Shown here piece by piece: positions 1 through 8,766 of a stretch of DNA of 36,490 bases. The notes below the pieces were generated by a model that was not told the origin of the DNA, did not search any database, and was given only the letters and a program-made list of their open reading frames with translations. This DNA comes from Thermoplasmata archaeon (lineage in GTDB: Archaea; Thermoplasmatota; Thermoplasmata; Lutacidiplasmatales; UBA184), in the NCBI GenBank assembly GCA_030038605.1, contig JASHSU010000052.1, positions 1-36,490 of the forward strand, written 5' to 3'. Both the position numbers and the translations under genes were made by a program. Each line of letters begins with the position of its first letter. Position 1 is the stretch's first letter.

Positions 1-1
1 G

Positions 2-301
2 GCGTGGACGATCTACAGCGTGCCGTCGGCCAAGCGCGCCGAACTGGATGCGGCGTTGAAGGACGACGTGGTCTCACGGCAGAGCCAGAAGATTCGGGAC
101 GCCGGAGCGCTCGGGGGTCCGACGGATCAGACGTTCGTCCTCATCGAGGGATCGACCGAGGGGATCGCCCGGGCCGACCAGGTACTCGCGACGGTGGGGA
201 AGAAGCTCCCCCCCACCGAGGCCGAACCGCTCCACCAGAAGTTCAAGGACGAGGAGGACGCCGCCTCCGCCGGCATGGGCCTGTTCTTCACCGAGGAGTA
301 G
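2..301 (+). CDS. Conserved hypothetical protein, 5'-truncated by window edge
   Basis: Frame is open from base 2 (AWTIYSVPSAKRAELDAALKDD...) to TAG at 299-301. The GTG at 20 is probably internal. Confidence 0.6.
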   Translation, partial: AWTIYSVPSAKRAELDAALKDDVVSRQSQKIRDAGALGGPTDQTFVLIEGSTEGIARADQVLATVGKKLPPTEAEPLHQKFKDEEDAASAGMGLFFTEE

Positions 302-305
302 CGAC

Positions 306-1097
306 CTACTCGTTGGTCGGGTCGTGGGACGGCTCGACATCCTCGCCGCCGCCGAAGACCCGCTGACAGCTCTGGTAGAACGCCTCGAGGCCGGTCCCTT
401 CCTTGGCGGAAGTGGCGACGAGACCCGTCAAGGAGCCCATTGACTCGAGCGCCCGGAACAGTTCGCTCGAGAGCTGAGCGTCTGGGGTCGGCGTTTCGTC
501 GGCGACCGCGTCCGAGAGAGCGCCGGGCTCACCGGCCCATTGCATCTCCTTGGCCAGTTGCTCGGGCGTGAGCGCGTCGGCCTTCGTGAGTACGTTGACC
601 ATCGGTAGGCGGAAGCGGAACTCGACGGTCGCGCCGAGCATCATCAGCGCGACGAAGCCGCCGGCGGTGCGGGCGAGCGCCGGGTCGTAGAGGAAGGCGA
701 TCATCGAGCGGTCGCCGCTCAGCGCTTCGACGATCGCGCGCGAAGCCTCGCGGAAGGCGAACAGCTCGATCTGGCCGGGCGTGTCGATGAGCACGTAGTC
801 GGAGCGCAGTTCCTGGACCGCTTGTTTCACGTCGAAGATCTTGAGGGCGATCATGTCGGCGGCGGCGACCTGGGCGCCGTTCGGGCCCAGCCCGTACTCG
901 TCCTGAATGTCCGCGAGACGCACCCACTCCCGGATGTCGACGTCCGGTTCGAAGTCGCTGCCCTCGAGACCGGGGTCCAGGTTGACCAGGGTCGCGTCGT
1001 ACCCGGCGTGCTGGAGCCACTCCGCGAACGCCCGGGCGAACGAGGTCTTGCCGGCGCCGGCGGTGCCGGTAAAGTAAACGGTCCCCGGCTCTTCCAC
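306..1097 (-). CDS. GPN-loop GTPase (ATP/GTP-binding protein family)
   Basis: P-loop GTAGAGKTS, GPN motif (GLGPNGAQ), DTPGQIELF G3 motif, NVLTKAD G4 motif. GTG start abuts the SRP19 stop. Confidence 0.93.
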   Translation of the reverse strand: MEEPGTVYFTGTAGAGKTSFARAFAEWLQHAGYDATLVNLDPGLEGSDFEPDVDIREWVRLADIQDEYGLGPNGAQVAAADMIALKIFDVKQAVQELRSDYVLIDTPGQIELFAFREASRAIVEALSGDRSMIAFLYDPALARTAGGFVALMMLGATVEFRFRLPMVNVLTKADALTPEQLAKEMQWAGEPGALSDAVADETPTPDAQLSSELFRALESMGSLTGLVATSAKEGTGLEAFYQSCQRVFGGGEDVEPSHDPTNE

Positions 1098-1397
1098 TTA
1101 CTTCTTCCCTCCCGCGGCCCGGCGACGGGCCAGCTCGGTCGCGACCGAGCGGAGGAACGCCGCCTTGGACACGGACCCTTTCTTCGTCACCTTGACCCGG
1201 CCCTCGAAGGCGCTGGCCGACCGCGGGTACTGTTTGCCCGATTCCAGCTCCGCCTTGTAGCCCAGGTGTTGGGCCGCCGCGACGATCTCCTCGCCGGTCA
1301 GGTCGGTGAGCGCTTGCGCGGCCGGAATGCGTCGCCCGTCCTTGCGCGAGCGCTCCCGCCCGAGATAGGTCGGGTAGACGTAGAAGTGGTCGGGCAT
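1098..1397 (-). CDS. srp19: Signal recognition particle protein SRP19
   Basis: YVYPTYLGRERSRKDGRRIP...GYKAELESGKQYPRS matches the SRP19 family; located next to S8e. Confidence 0.88.
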   Translation of the reverse strand: MPDHFYVYPTYLGRERSRKDGRRIPAAQALTDLTGEEIVAAAQHLGYKAELESGKQYPRSASAFEGRVKVTKKGSVSKAAFLRSVATELARRRAAGGKK

Positions 1398-1416
1398 CGT
1401 GCGCCCGTCGGTCGGA

Positions 1417-1818
1417 TCACGCCGAGGTCGACGTCGAGGCGGCGACGCGGACGCCGTTCAGGACCCCATCCTGACCGGGACGGGAACGGACGCGGACGAG
1501 ACCCAACTCGGTCTCGAGGATCGCACCCTTCGTGATGATGTTCCGCTGCACGTAGTTGGGATTCGACGGGTTCTCCCGGACCGTGACGACCTTGACCTTC
1601 TGGGTCTTCTTGGTCGCTGGGTCGAAGACGTTGATCTCTTGGGCCTGAAGGATGCGGAGCTTCAAGTTCGCGCCACGGACCCGGTAACGCTTCACCATCT
1701 CCCCACCGAGCGTCGCGTGCTGCTGCTCGCGGCCGATCTCGAACCGCCGCTTCTTGCGGATGGGGCGAAGGCGTCCGCCCGTCCGCTTGCGCCGTGAACG
1801 GGCCTGCCAGATTCCCAT
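1417..1818 (-). CDS. rps8e: 30S ribosomal protein S8e
   Basis: MGIWQARSRRKRTGGRLRPIRKKRRFEIGRE... is a typical archaeal S8e N-terminus. Confidence 0.96.
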   Translation of the reverse strand: MGIWQARSRRKRTGGRLRPIRKKRRFEIGREQQHATLGGEMVKRYRVRGANLKLRILQAQEINVFDPATKKTQKVKVVTVRENPSNPNYVQRNIITKGAILETELGLVRVRSRPGQDGVLNGVRVAASTSTSA

Positions 1819-1912
1819 AGTGTCCGGGGGAGGTCGGGCCGACGGGGGTGCCGTATATGACGTTTCGTGAGTCGCCGGTAGCGTCGGCGGCGCTCACGAG
1901 CGCGGAGTCGCC

Positions 1913-2731
1913 CTAGGGCTCGGAAACCGTACGGTCTTCGCCGAACAACCAGCGGACGCCACCGGGCCAACCTTCGTCCGCCATCGTCAGGATCGAGCGG
2001 TAGTACCCGTTGATCGCACCGACCGAGTAGTCGTAGGCGTCGGTCGGACCCACGCGGTAGTTGGCGATGGCGGCCCAGCGGAACTCCCCGGGACGGATGG
2101 CCCCGGGCGGCACGTCGCTCCCCTGCTCTTCGAGCAGCTCCGGATACTGCATCAGTTGCCAGACACTCAACGGGACGCCGCGTTCCGACCGGAAGACCAC
2201 ACCGCGAGTGGGGTCGACGGCCCCCCACACCCCGCCCCGCCAGGCTTCCACGACGGTATGGCCCGAGTAGGCCCGGCCGGGGTCGGCCAACATCACGACC
2301 CGACTCGGGACCCCCGCAACCTGGAGCAAGGCCGCGCCGACCCGCGCCACGTCCGTGCACCAGTCCGAACCGCGGGCGATGATCTCCTCCTCCGTCCCGC
2401 CGAATCGAAGGGCGTCCAGGGGGACCGGCTCCTTGGGTCCGAGCGCCGCGCCGAAGGCGACGACCGCACGAACTCGATCCTCCACCGAACGGGTGGCCGG
2501 GGCAATCCGCTGTGCGGCTGCATCCAACTCCGGACGGACTCCGGGTCGGTACGTCACGTCCGTTGAAGAGAACCGGGTGTAGAGGTCGACAGCCGTCTGC
2601 GGACCCAGGAAGACCATCGACTCCCACAGGCGCCATTCGACCGACCCGCGCGGATGGGGGTCGTGCTCCACCATCGTGCGGTAGGGCCGCGGCCACTGAT
2701 CGAGACCCTGGAACCCGTCGTACGACTCCAT
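1913..2731 (-). CDS. Transglutaminase-like domain protein
   Basis: Candidate Cys-His-Asp triad: DWCTDVARVGAALLQVAGVPSRVV, SGHTVVEAW, AVDPTRG. Preferred ATG at 2731 (MESYDGFQ). Confidence 0.75.
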   Translation of the reverse strand: MESYDGFQGLDQWPRPYRTMVEHDPHPRGSVEWRLWESMVFLGPQTAVDLYTRFSSTDVTYRPGVRPELDAAAQRIAPATRSVEDRVRAVVAFGAALGPKEPVPLDALRFGGTEEEIIARGSDWCTDVARVGAALLQVAGVPSRVVMLADPGRAYSGHTVVEAWRGGVWGAVDPTRGVVFRSERGVPLSVWQLMQYPELLEEQGSDVPPGAIRPGEFRWAAIANYRVGPTDAYDYSVGAINGYYRSILTMADEGWPGGVRWLFGEDRTVSEP

Positions 2732-2831
2732 GCCCGACCGCCGCCCGCGAGGGCCCAACCTCCACCGGTTCTTACCGACCCCCGGCACCCGTTAAGCCCC
2801 TCGGGTCCTCCGCGGGCCGACTCCGAATTCC

Positions 2832-3488
2832 ATGAGGGTCGTGGGCGTCGACGAAGCCGGCCGGGGCAGCTTCGTCGGTCCCCTCGTCGTGGGAGGATTC
2901 GCGATCGACGACGCCCGCCTCGACGACCTCGTCTCGGCGGGGGCCAAGGACTCCAAACTGCTGACCGCCGAAGCTCGGGAGACGGTCTACGCGCGCCTCG
3001 CCCGACTGGGAGATGTGGACTCGGTCTCGCTGACGCCGCGGATCGTCGACCGGGCGGTCGAGCAGGGCGGACTGAACCGGCTGGAGGCCCACGCCTTCGG
3101 CCGGTTGATCCGTCGGATGGGCGCGGAAGAGGCCCGCGTCGACGCGTGCGACACGAACGAGCACCGATTCGGTCAACACGTCCACGCTCGCGCCGGCGGT
3201 CGGACGCGCGTCGTGGCGCGGCATCACGCCGACCGCGACGACCCGCTGGTGGGGGCGGCGTCGATCGTGGCGAAGGTGCGACGCGACCGGGCGATCGCTC
3301 GTCTGCGGGACCGGCTCGGCGACGGACTCGGCACCGGCTACCCGTCCGACACCCGGACGGTCGCGTTCGTGCGGGCGCAGTTGGCGTCGTGTCCCGAGCT
3401 CCCGAACTGGGTGCGCGCCTCGTGGGCCACGATGATAAGAGTTAAGGAAGTCCGTCCGGCTGTCACGCTCGACGGCTTCGGTCCATGA
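2832..3488 (+). CDS. rnhB: Ribonuclease HII
   Basis: GVDEAGRGSFVGPLVVGG active-site motif; ASIVAKVRRD motif. Confidence 0.95.
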   Translation: MRVVGVDEAGRGSFVGPLVVGGFAIDDARLDDLVSAGAKDSKLLTAEARETVYARLARLGDVDSVSLTPRIVDRAVEQGGLNRLEAHAFGRLIRRMGAEEARVDACDTNEHRFGQHVHARAGGRTRVVARHHADRDDPLVGAASIVAKVRRDRAIARLRDRLGDGLGTGYPSDTRTVAFVRAQLASCPELPNWVRASWATMIRVKEVRPAVTLDGFGP

Positions 3489-3820
3489 CGGTCGAAGAGA
3501 CGCTGGCCAGCTTGGTCGACCGGTTCAACCGGCACGCGGAACGGACGCCGGCGATGGCCGAAGAGTTGGACGGCATCGAGCGGACGATCGAGGTCCGACT
3601 CAAGGACGAGGGGACCTACGCCGTCGACCTGCGGAAGGGACGGCTGACCGGGCTCCGGTCCGGGGCGCCGTCGCGCTCGGACGTCAAGATCATCACCGAC
3701 GTCGCCACGTTCCGGGGACTGGTCGCGAAAGAGATCGGACCGATGAAGGCGCTCGTCACGCGACGGTTGGCCATCGAAGGGAGCCTCGAAGACAAGCTCC
3801 TGTTCCGCAAGCTCCTCTAG
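3485..3820 (+). CDS. SCP2 sterol-binding domain-like protein
   Basis: GTYAVDLRKGRLTGLRSG...DVKIITDVATFRGLVAKEIGPMKALVTRRLAIEGSLEDKLLFRKLL resembles the SCP2 fold. ATGA overlap with rnhB. Confidence 0.7.
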   Translation: MTVEETLASLVDRFNRHAERTPAMAEELDGIERTIEVRLKDEGTYAVDLRKGRLTGLRSGAPSRSDVKIITDVATFRGLVAKEIGPMKALVTRRLAIEGSLEDKLLFRKLL

Positions 3821-3857
3821 CGACGACGGCCGGTCCCTCCGTACGAGCCAAAACGTA

Positions 3858-4547
3858 ATGGGCCGCGCCGTGGCAGCGCGGTACGTGCCGTCCCGGACCC
3901 GACGCCCGTCCGCGGGAAACCGACCGCCGCCGGCGCCTCGGGTGGAGTGGCCCCGGGGCCGGCTCGGTCTCGGTGCCCCGGACCGCTCGGGACGCTTCCA
4001 CCGGCTCCGGCTGGAGCTCGACGTCGCGCACGAGCACTACGCGCCGGAGCCGCTCCACCTGCTCGCGCCGCTGACGTCCCTGCTGCACGAGCGGGAAGTG
4101 GAGGACGCGGAGGACCTGCTGACGCTGTCGGCGCAGGTGCTCCGCGGTCTCGCGGCGGGCGGGTTCACGACCGTCGACCACTGGGAGGCCCGGCCCGGAG
4201 GTTGGTTGCCCCTGCCCGAGCCGACGCATCGCCGACTGGCCGAACCGCTGACCCATCTCCTGCGCGCGCTCTCGAACCCCGCCTGGGCTCCCATCGCGGG
4301 CGCGCGCGAGTTCGCGGTCCGTCTGTCCGAGTCGGGACCGCGGCGCCTGGACGTCGTCGTCCGCCGCCGCCATCGGGAGCAGAGCCACGCGGTCAGTCTG
4401 GACCTCCGGGGGACGGTCCTGCGGGGCGCCGCCGACGCGCTGGTCGGCCACGTCCACGCCCAGGTGCCGCTCGTGCGGGCCGAGGTGACGGAAGCCGTCC
4501 CGTGGGAAGCGGCCCACACGAAGGGCCGCGCGCTGCGAATCCTGTAG
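3858..4547 (+). CDS. Hypothetical protein
   Basis: 229-aa ORF between convergently arranged genes; no family recognised. Confidence 0.55.
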   Translation: MGRAVAARYVPSRTRRPSAGNRPPPAPRVEWPRGRLGLGAPDRSGRFHRLRLELDVAHEHYAPEPLHLLAPLTSLLHEREVEDAEDLLTLSAQVLRGLAAGGFTTVDHWEARPGGWLPLPEPTHRRLAEPLTHLLRALSNPAWAPIAGAREFAVRLSESGPRRLDVVVRRRHREQSHAVSLDLRGTVLRGAADALVGHVHAQVPLVRAEVTEAVPWEAAHTKGRALRIL

Positions 4548-4555
4548 CGGACCGG

Positions 4556-5056
4556 CTACGGCAGGAACACGCACGCCGCGATGCAGACCCCGTAGTGGTC
4601 CATCGGGATCGAGAGCTCCTCGGTCCGGTAGTGGATGCGGCGGAGCTCGACGCCGCGGAAGTGCGCGATCTCCTCCATCCGCCAGCGCAGGAACTCCTTG
4701 AGCGAGCGCTGCGTCCCGTGCACGTGGCCCTCGGCGACGTAGCCGCCCTGGCCGTCGGTCCGGAACCCGTAGGCGATCCCCGCGCTCACGACCTCGCCCT
4801 CGCCGCCGCCGTACCGGGCCAGGACCGCGTGCGTGATGGCACCGCGCGGGACCTTCTGACGGTCGACCTGACGGATGCCGATCGGCAGCACGGACGAGAC
4901 GCTGACCAGGTTGCAGTCCCCGATCCCGGCCTGCAGGAGCGCGAGGTCGAACGCGTTCAACTCGCTCGTCTTGTTGATCCCCTTTCCGCTGGTGACGAAG
5001 AAGCGGGTCGGGATCGGTACGAGGGTTCCCTCGGGCGCCTGGGCGCGGGCCGGCAC
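4556..5056 (-). CDS. pdaD: Pyruvoyl-dependent arginine decarboxylase
   Basis: PTRFFVTSGKGINKTSELNAFDLALLQAGIGDCNLVSVSSVLPIG; conserved Ser at the self-cleavage region of the PdaD family. Confidence 0.93.
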   Translation of the reverse strand: MPARAQAPEGTLVPIPTRFFVTSGKGINKTSELNAFDLALLQAGIGDCNLVSVSSVLPIGIRQVDRQKVPRGAITHAVLARYGGGEGEVVSAGIAYGFRTDGQGGYVAEGHVHGTQRSLKEFLRWRMEEIAHFRGVELRRIHYRTEELSIPMDHYGVCIAACVFLP

Positions 5057-5108
5057 GAATCCCCGGGAGTCCCCTTGCTCCTTAACCCTTGGGGCGCGGG
5101 CCGTCCGT

Positions 5109-5681
5109 CTACACCATGATGGCGTGGCGCCGGCGCATGGACGCCTCGGTCTCGCCGTTCGCCGCCATGATCTCAGCGATGAGGCCGTCGGTGAGCAGCA
5201 AGCTCGCGGCCTCGAACAGCGTACCGAGCGGCGCGTGCCGGGCGCGGTCCGCGTCGTCGGCGAACTCGAGCGCGAGCAGGACGGTCGCCGTGTGCGCGAG
5301 CTTGGAGGACGATTTCGCCGTCAGGACCACCAGCTCGGCGCCCTCGCGGCGGACGATGTTCGCGGTCTGGATGGACGAGTAGCTCTCGCCCTGACCGGAG
5401 AGGATGAAAACCGCGTCGCCCTTGCGGACGATCGGTGTGACGCTCTCGCCGATGACGAAGGCGGTCCGGCCCGCCTGGACGAGGCGCATCGCGAACGCGC
5501 GGCCGATGATGCCACTGCGGCCGGCGCCGTAGACGAAGATCTCGGGCGCGCGACTGAGGACGTCCACGGCCCTTCGGACCGTCGCCGGGTCCAACCGATC
5601 CAGCGCGGCCGCGACGCGACGAACGATGTAGCGGGGCGCGTCCAGGTACGCCGGCGGACTACCGGTGCGGGGGGCGGGCAT
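5109..5681 (-). CDS. hxlB: 6-phospho-3-hexuloisomerase (SIS domain)
   Basis: IFVYGAGRSGIIGRAFAMRL...ILSGQGESYSS SIS motifs typical of HxlB. Confidence 0.85.
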   Translation of the reverse strand: MPAPRTGSPPAYLDAPRYIVRRVAAALDRLDPATVRRAVDVLSRAPEIFVYGAGRSGIIGRAFAMRLVQAGRTAFVIGESVTPIVRKGDAVFILSGQGESYSSIQTANIVRREGAELVVLTAKSSSKLAHTATVLLALEFADDADRARHAPLGTLFEAASLLLTDGLIAEIMAANGETEASMRRRHAIMV

Positions 5682-6867
5682 GCTTGCGGACCTCCGGGGC
5701 CTTGGGACGGGCGCGACCGCCGGCCAGTCGGGCGGCGGGCACCGGGACCGGCTTGCGGGTGGGCGCCTTGCCGTGCGAGGGTCGCGCCGCCGCGAGGGCG
5801 GGCTTGGCCGGCGCCGGCTTCACCTTCGCCACGACCGGTTTGGGCGCCGGCGGCTGGTGGAGCTTCGTCCACCGCTTGGTGAGCGCGCGCTCGTAGAGGA
5901 GCTTCATGTACATCGCGTCGTGCTCGAGGAGCGGCGAGCTCGAGATCACGGTCACGTCGTAGTCCCGTTCGGCGAGCAGCTCGGCCAGCGGGTCGAACCG
6001 TACCTGGCCCCGCTTGATCGGCGTCAGCCGGAACTCGCCGGGGCCGTACAGCTCGACGCCCGAGAAGTGGCCGTAGAGCGGACCGTCCGTCGCGGCGACG
6101 AACTCGCGGATCACCGGGGCGAGCGACTCAACCGTGTCGAACGTGGCCCGCTCGCGCGCGGCGAGGTGGGGGACATTGAGCACCGGGACCGTGCCCTTGA
6201 CGTGCTTCACCAGCTCGAGCACTTCCTCGCGCGAGCCGAAGACATCCGGGTGCCCGCTCGGCTCGATACCGAGCCGTACCGCGCCCTTGGTGAACGTCTT
6301 CAACCAGGCCGAGAGGTCCGTCACGATCTCCGTGAGCTCCTGGACCGAGTCGGCCCGGGGCCCTCCTCCGTAGAATCCCAGGTGCGTGACCGCGAGGCGC
6401 GCGCCCAATCCGTGGGCCAGGACGCCGGACCACTGGATCTGGCGCGTCGACTGCTCTCGGGCATCGGACGAGCCGAAGAAGTCGACGTAGTAGGGCGCGT
6501 GGAGCGTCAGGTCGACGTCCAGCGCCCGGGCGAGCTGGCGGGTCTGGTCCAGGTCGGCGTGGTCCTTGGCGAGGCTCCAGGTGAGCGTCGTGATCTCGTC
6601 CTTGCGCCGCAGCGGCGTCGTGAACGAGGCGATGTTCGGGGCCGGCGTGCCCTTGTCGCCGGCGCCGACGTTGACGACCAACTGCTGGACGAGGTCGTTC
6701 GGCGTCTTGCCGACCTCCTCGTCGAAAACGACGCGGGTCATCGGGTTGACCTTGATGAACTGGACCTCCATTGCGGTGAGGCCCAGATGGTGCACGTCCG
6801 CGATGCCGTCGCGAAGCGTCCGCCCCTTGCACGAGAGGGGGATACCGGCGGGTCCGAACCGGATCAC
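5659..6867 (-). CDS. Endonuclease IV-like (AP endonuclease 2 TIM-barrel) protein with basic C-terminal tail
   Basis: LHAPYYVDFFG, VTHLGFYGGG, GIEPSGHPDVFG and LNVPHLAAR blocks resemble archaeal Nfo homologues. About 60-aa Lys/Pro/Ala/Arg tail. Confidence 0.8.
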   Translation of the reverse strand: MIRFGPAGIPLSCKGRTLRDGIADVHHLGLTAMEVQFIKVNPMTRVVFDEEVGKTPNDLVQQLVVNVGAGDKGTPAPNIASFTTPLRRKDEITTLTWSLAKDHADLDQTRQLARALDVDLTLHAPYYVDFFGSSDAREQSTRQIQWSGVLAHGLGARLAVTHLGFYGGGPRADSVQELTEIVTDLSAWLKTFTKGAVRLGIEPSGHPDVFGSREEVLELVKHVKGTVPVLNVPHLAARERATFDTVESLAPVIREFVAATDGPLYGHFSGVELYGPGEFRLTPIKRGQVRFDPLAELLAERDYDVTVISSSPLLEHDAMYMKLLYERALTKRWTKLHQPPAPKPVVAKVKPAPAKPALAAARPSHGKAPTRKPVPVPAARLAGGRARPKAPEVRKHARPPHR

Positions 6868-6911
6868 GAGTAAGCAGACCTCAGCACCGACGGCGACGGC
6901 GCGGAGCGGGG

Positions 6912-6931
6912 CTATATTCCGAATCTATATT
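6912..6931 (-). promoter_or_regulatory. Tandem TATA-like elements upstream of the endonuclease IV-like gene
   Basis: Two CTATATT copies (AATATAG on the minus strand) at 6912-6918 and 6925-6931, about 45-65 nt upstream of the ATG at 6867. Confidence 0.45.
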
Positions 6932-7571
6932 ACGGGGCTCGGGCGCGCGCCCGGACCCCCTCCGGACCCTCGCCGGTCTCGCCGAGGAATCCGCGCGCGA
7001 TGATATACGACTCGGACGACCCTTCGCGCGACGCGGGGGGCTTCGAACGACGGACCTGCTCGAAAAAATCCGAGACTTCGTCGACCAGGTCGGGCACCAG
7101 ATCCCCGTCGAACACCTTGGCGACGAACGTGCCGCCCGTGGCGAGGGTGGCGCGCGCCAGCGTCAGCGCGTCGCGGACCAACCCCACCGACCGGGCATGG
7201 TCGGTCGCGTATGCGCCGCTGATCGACGGTGACATGTCGGACACGACGACGTCGAACCCGCCGTGCGCCAGGCGCTCGGCCAGCCGGGGGTCGCCGACCC
7301 GACCGCGGACGTACTCCACGCCGTCGATCGGCTCGACCGCGCGCAGGTCGACCGCGACGACCTGGCCCTTCGGTCCCACGCGCTCCCGGGCGACCAGCGA
7401 CCATCCGCCGGGCGCCGCGCCCAGGTCGAGCACCCGGGCGCCCCGCGGCAGCAGATGAAATCGCTCGTCCAAGTAGGCCAGCTTGAACGCGGCCCGGGAA
7501 CGCAGGCCCTCGCGCTGGGCGGCCCGGTAGTACGGGTCGCGCCGCCGCTCGGCCGCGAACCGCCGGCTCAC
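6930..7571 (-). CDS. rlmE: 23S rRNA 2'-O-methyltransferase RlmE/FtsJ family
   Basis: RDPYYRAAQREGLRSRAAFKL...RVLDLGAAPGGWSLVA...VVSDMSPSISG motifs. Confidence 0.94.
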   Translation of the reverse strand: MSRRFAAERRRDPYYRAAQREGLRSRAAFKLAYLDERFHLLPRGARVLDLGAAPGGWSLVARERVGPKGQVVAVDLRAVEPIDGVEYVRGRVGDPRLAERLAHGGFDVVVSDMSPSISGAYATDHARSVGLVRDALTLARATLATGGTFVAKVFDGDLVPDLVDEVSDFFEQVRRSKPPASREGSSESYIIARGFLGETGEGPEGVRARARAP

Positions 7572-7615
7572 GGACGGTGCGAGCGGGTCGGTCTACTTAG
7601 CGGACCCGGCGCGAG

Positions 7616-7690
7616 TGGGGCCGTCCGAATTTGAATCGGAGTCTCTTGCACCCCAAGCAAGAAGGATGGTCCAAGCTACCCCACGGCCCC
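7616..7690 (-). tRNA. tRNA-Pro (GGG), intronless
   Basis: Minus strand GGGGCCGTGGGGTAGCTTGGACCATCCTTCTTGCTTGGGGTGCAAGAGACTCCGATTCAAATTCGGACGGCCCCA. 7-bp acceptor stem, CTTGC/GCAAG anticodon stem, loop TTGGGGT, T-loop TTCAAAT. Confidence 0.95.
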
Positions 7691-7762
7691 AAACCGCGCC
7701 GGCGGCGCGCCGACCCGGCCGTGGTTGATAACGGTTCCCCGGACGCGGCGTCCGAGAGGCGG

Positions 7763-7945
7763 TTAATGGACGTAGAACCAGGCGGCGAGGCCGACCGCGA
7801 CGATGATCGCGGTGTTGATGAACGCGAGCCAGAAGAACGCCATCAGGTCCGCCCGGCCCTCCTCCGGCGTCACGTCGGGCGAGGGGGTGGAGCTCCCCGG
7901 ATAGTCCGTGTAGGGAGTGCGGTACGACCCGGTGGGGCTCGACAC
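7763..7945 (-). CDS. Small single-TM membrane protein (respiratory cluster)
   Basis: 60 aa, one hydrophobic helix (DLMAFFWLAFINTAIIVAVGLAAWFYV). Confidence 0.6.
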   Translation of the reverse strand: MSSPTGSYRTPYTDYPGSSTPSPDVTPEEGRADLMAFFWLAFINTAIIVAVGLAAWFYVH

Positions 7946-7996
7946 GGCTGCCTCCGAATCACCGACAGGGGTTCTTATGGGTTGGGCTCAACCGGA

Positions 7997-8701
7997 CTAG
8001 GCGGCGAACCATGGCAGTCGGGCGGCCGGGCCCGTCGGCTTGAGCACCAAGAGGTGGAGGTTGGCGCCCGGGTCGCCCGGGGCGTACGAGTCCCGGAGCG
8101 CGAGCTGGTAGAGCAGGAACAACGCGTCCTCGTCCGACTGGACGCCGAGCGAGCGCGGGACGTCGATGCCGAACCGCCCCTTGAGATGGACGAGCATCTC
8201 CTCGAAGTCGACCGGTGAGGCACCCTCGGAGGCCTGGGCGCGCCGGAACATCCCGACGACGACGCCCGTGGCGACCCGGAGGACCTCCTTGGGCGGTACG
8301 ACGCGCAGTGCGAAGTGGGGCGACGGCGTGCGCCCTTCGGGCGGCACGACCAGGATGGAGACCTCGTGGTCGATGGTCGAGCCCGGCGCCCGGGCGAGGC
8401 GGGCCCAGGCGGCGTCCGCGGCCGCGTCGTTCGCCACGACGAAGATCGCCCGCCGGCCCTGGGCGGAGCTCTGCGCGCCCTGCATCCACCGGTCGATCCC
8501 CTCGTCGACCCCGTCGCGGGCGGCGGGGACGTACACCGGGAAGGTGCGGCGCGGCACGCCCGACTCCTGGACCCAGAACGACGGCTCGGCCGCGGGCTCG
8601 CGGCGGGCCGGGGCGACCCGGGCGTAGCCCAGGCGCTTCAGCACGTTCTCGGCGTCGCGGGCGCGGTCGCTGGGGTCTCCGACCCGGTCGGAGGCGGACA
8701 T
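7997..8701 (-). CDS. Hypothetical protein
   Basis: 234-aa ORF collinear with the ctaB/ctaA/coxA cluster; no family recognised. Confidence 0.6.
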   Translation of the reverse strand: MSASDRVGDPSDRARDAENVLKRLGYARVAPARREPAAEPSFWVQESGVPRRTFPVYVPAARDGVDEGIDRWMQGAQSSAQGRRAIFVVANDAAADAAWARLARAPGSTIDHEVSILVVPPEGRTPSPHFALRVVPPKEVLRVATGVVVGMFRRAQASEGASPVDFEEMLVHLKGRFGIDVPRSLGVQSDEDALFLLYQLALRDSYAPGDPGANLHLLVLKPTGPAARLPWFAA

Positions 8702-8766
8702 CGACCGAACGAGGTACGGCCCCCGAGATAAGCTCGACGTCCGTGCTCACGTCCGGGTGACCGACT

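Noticed and set aside
7616-7690. tRNA as an integration site for a mobile element
   Set aside because: No integrase, direct repeat of the tRNA 3' end, or phage-like genes were seen nearby.
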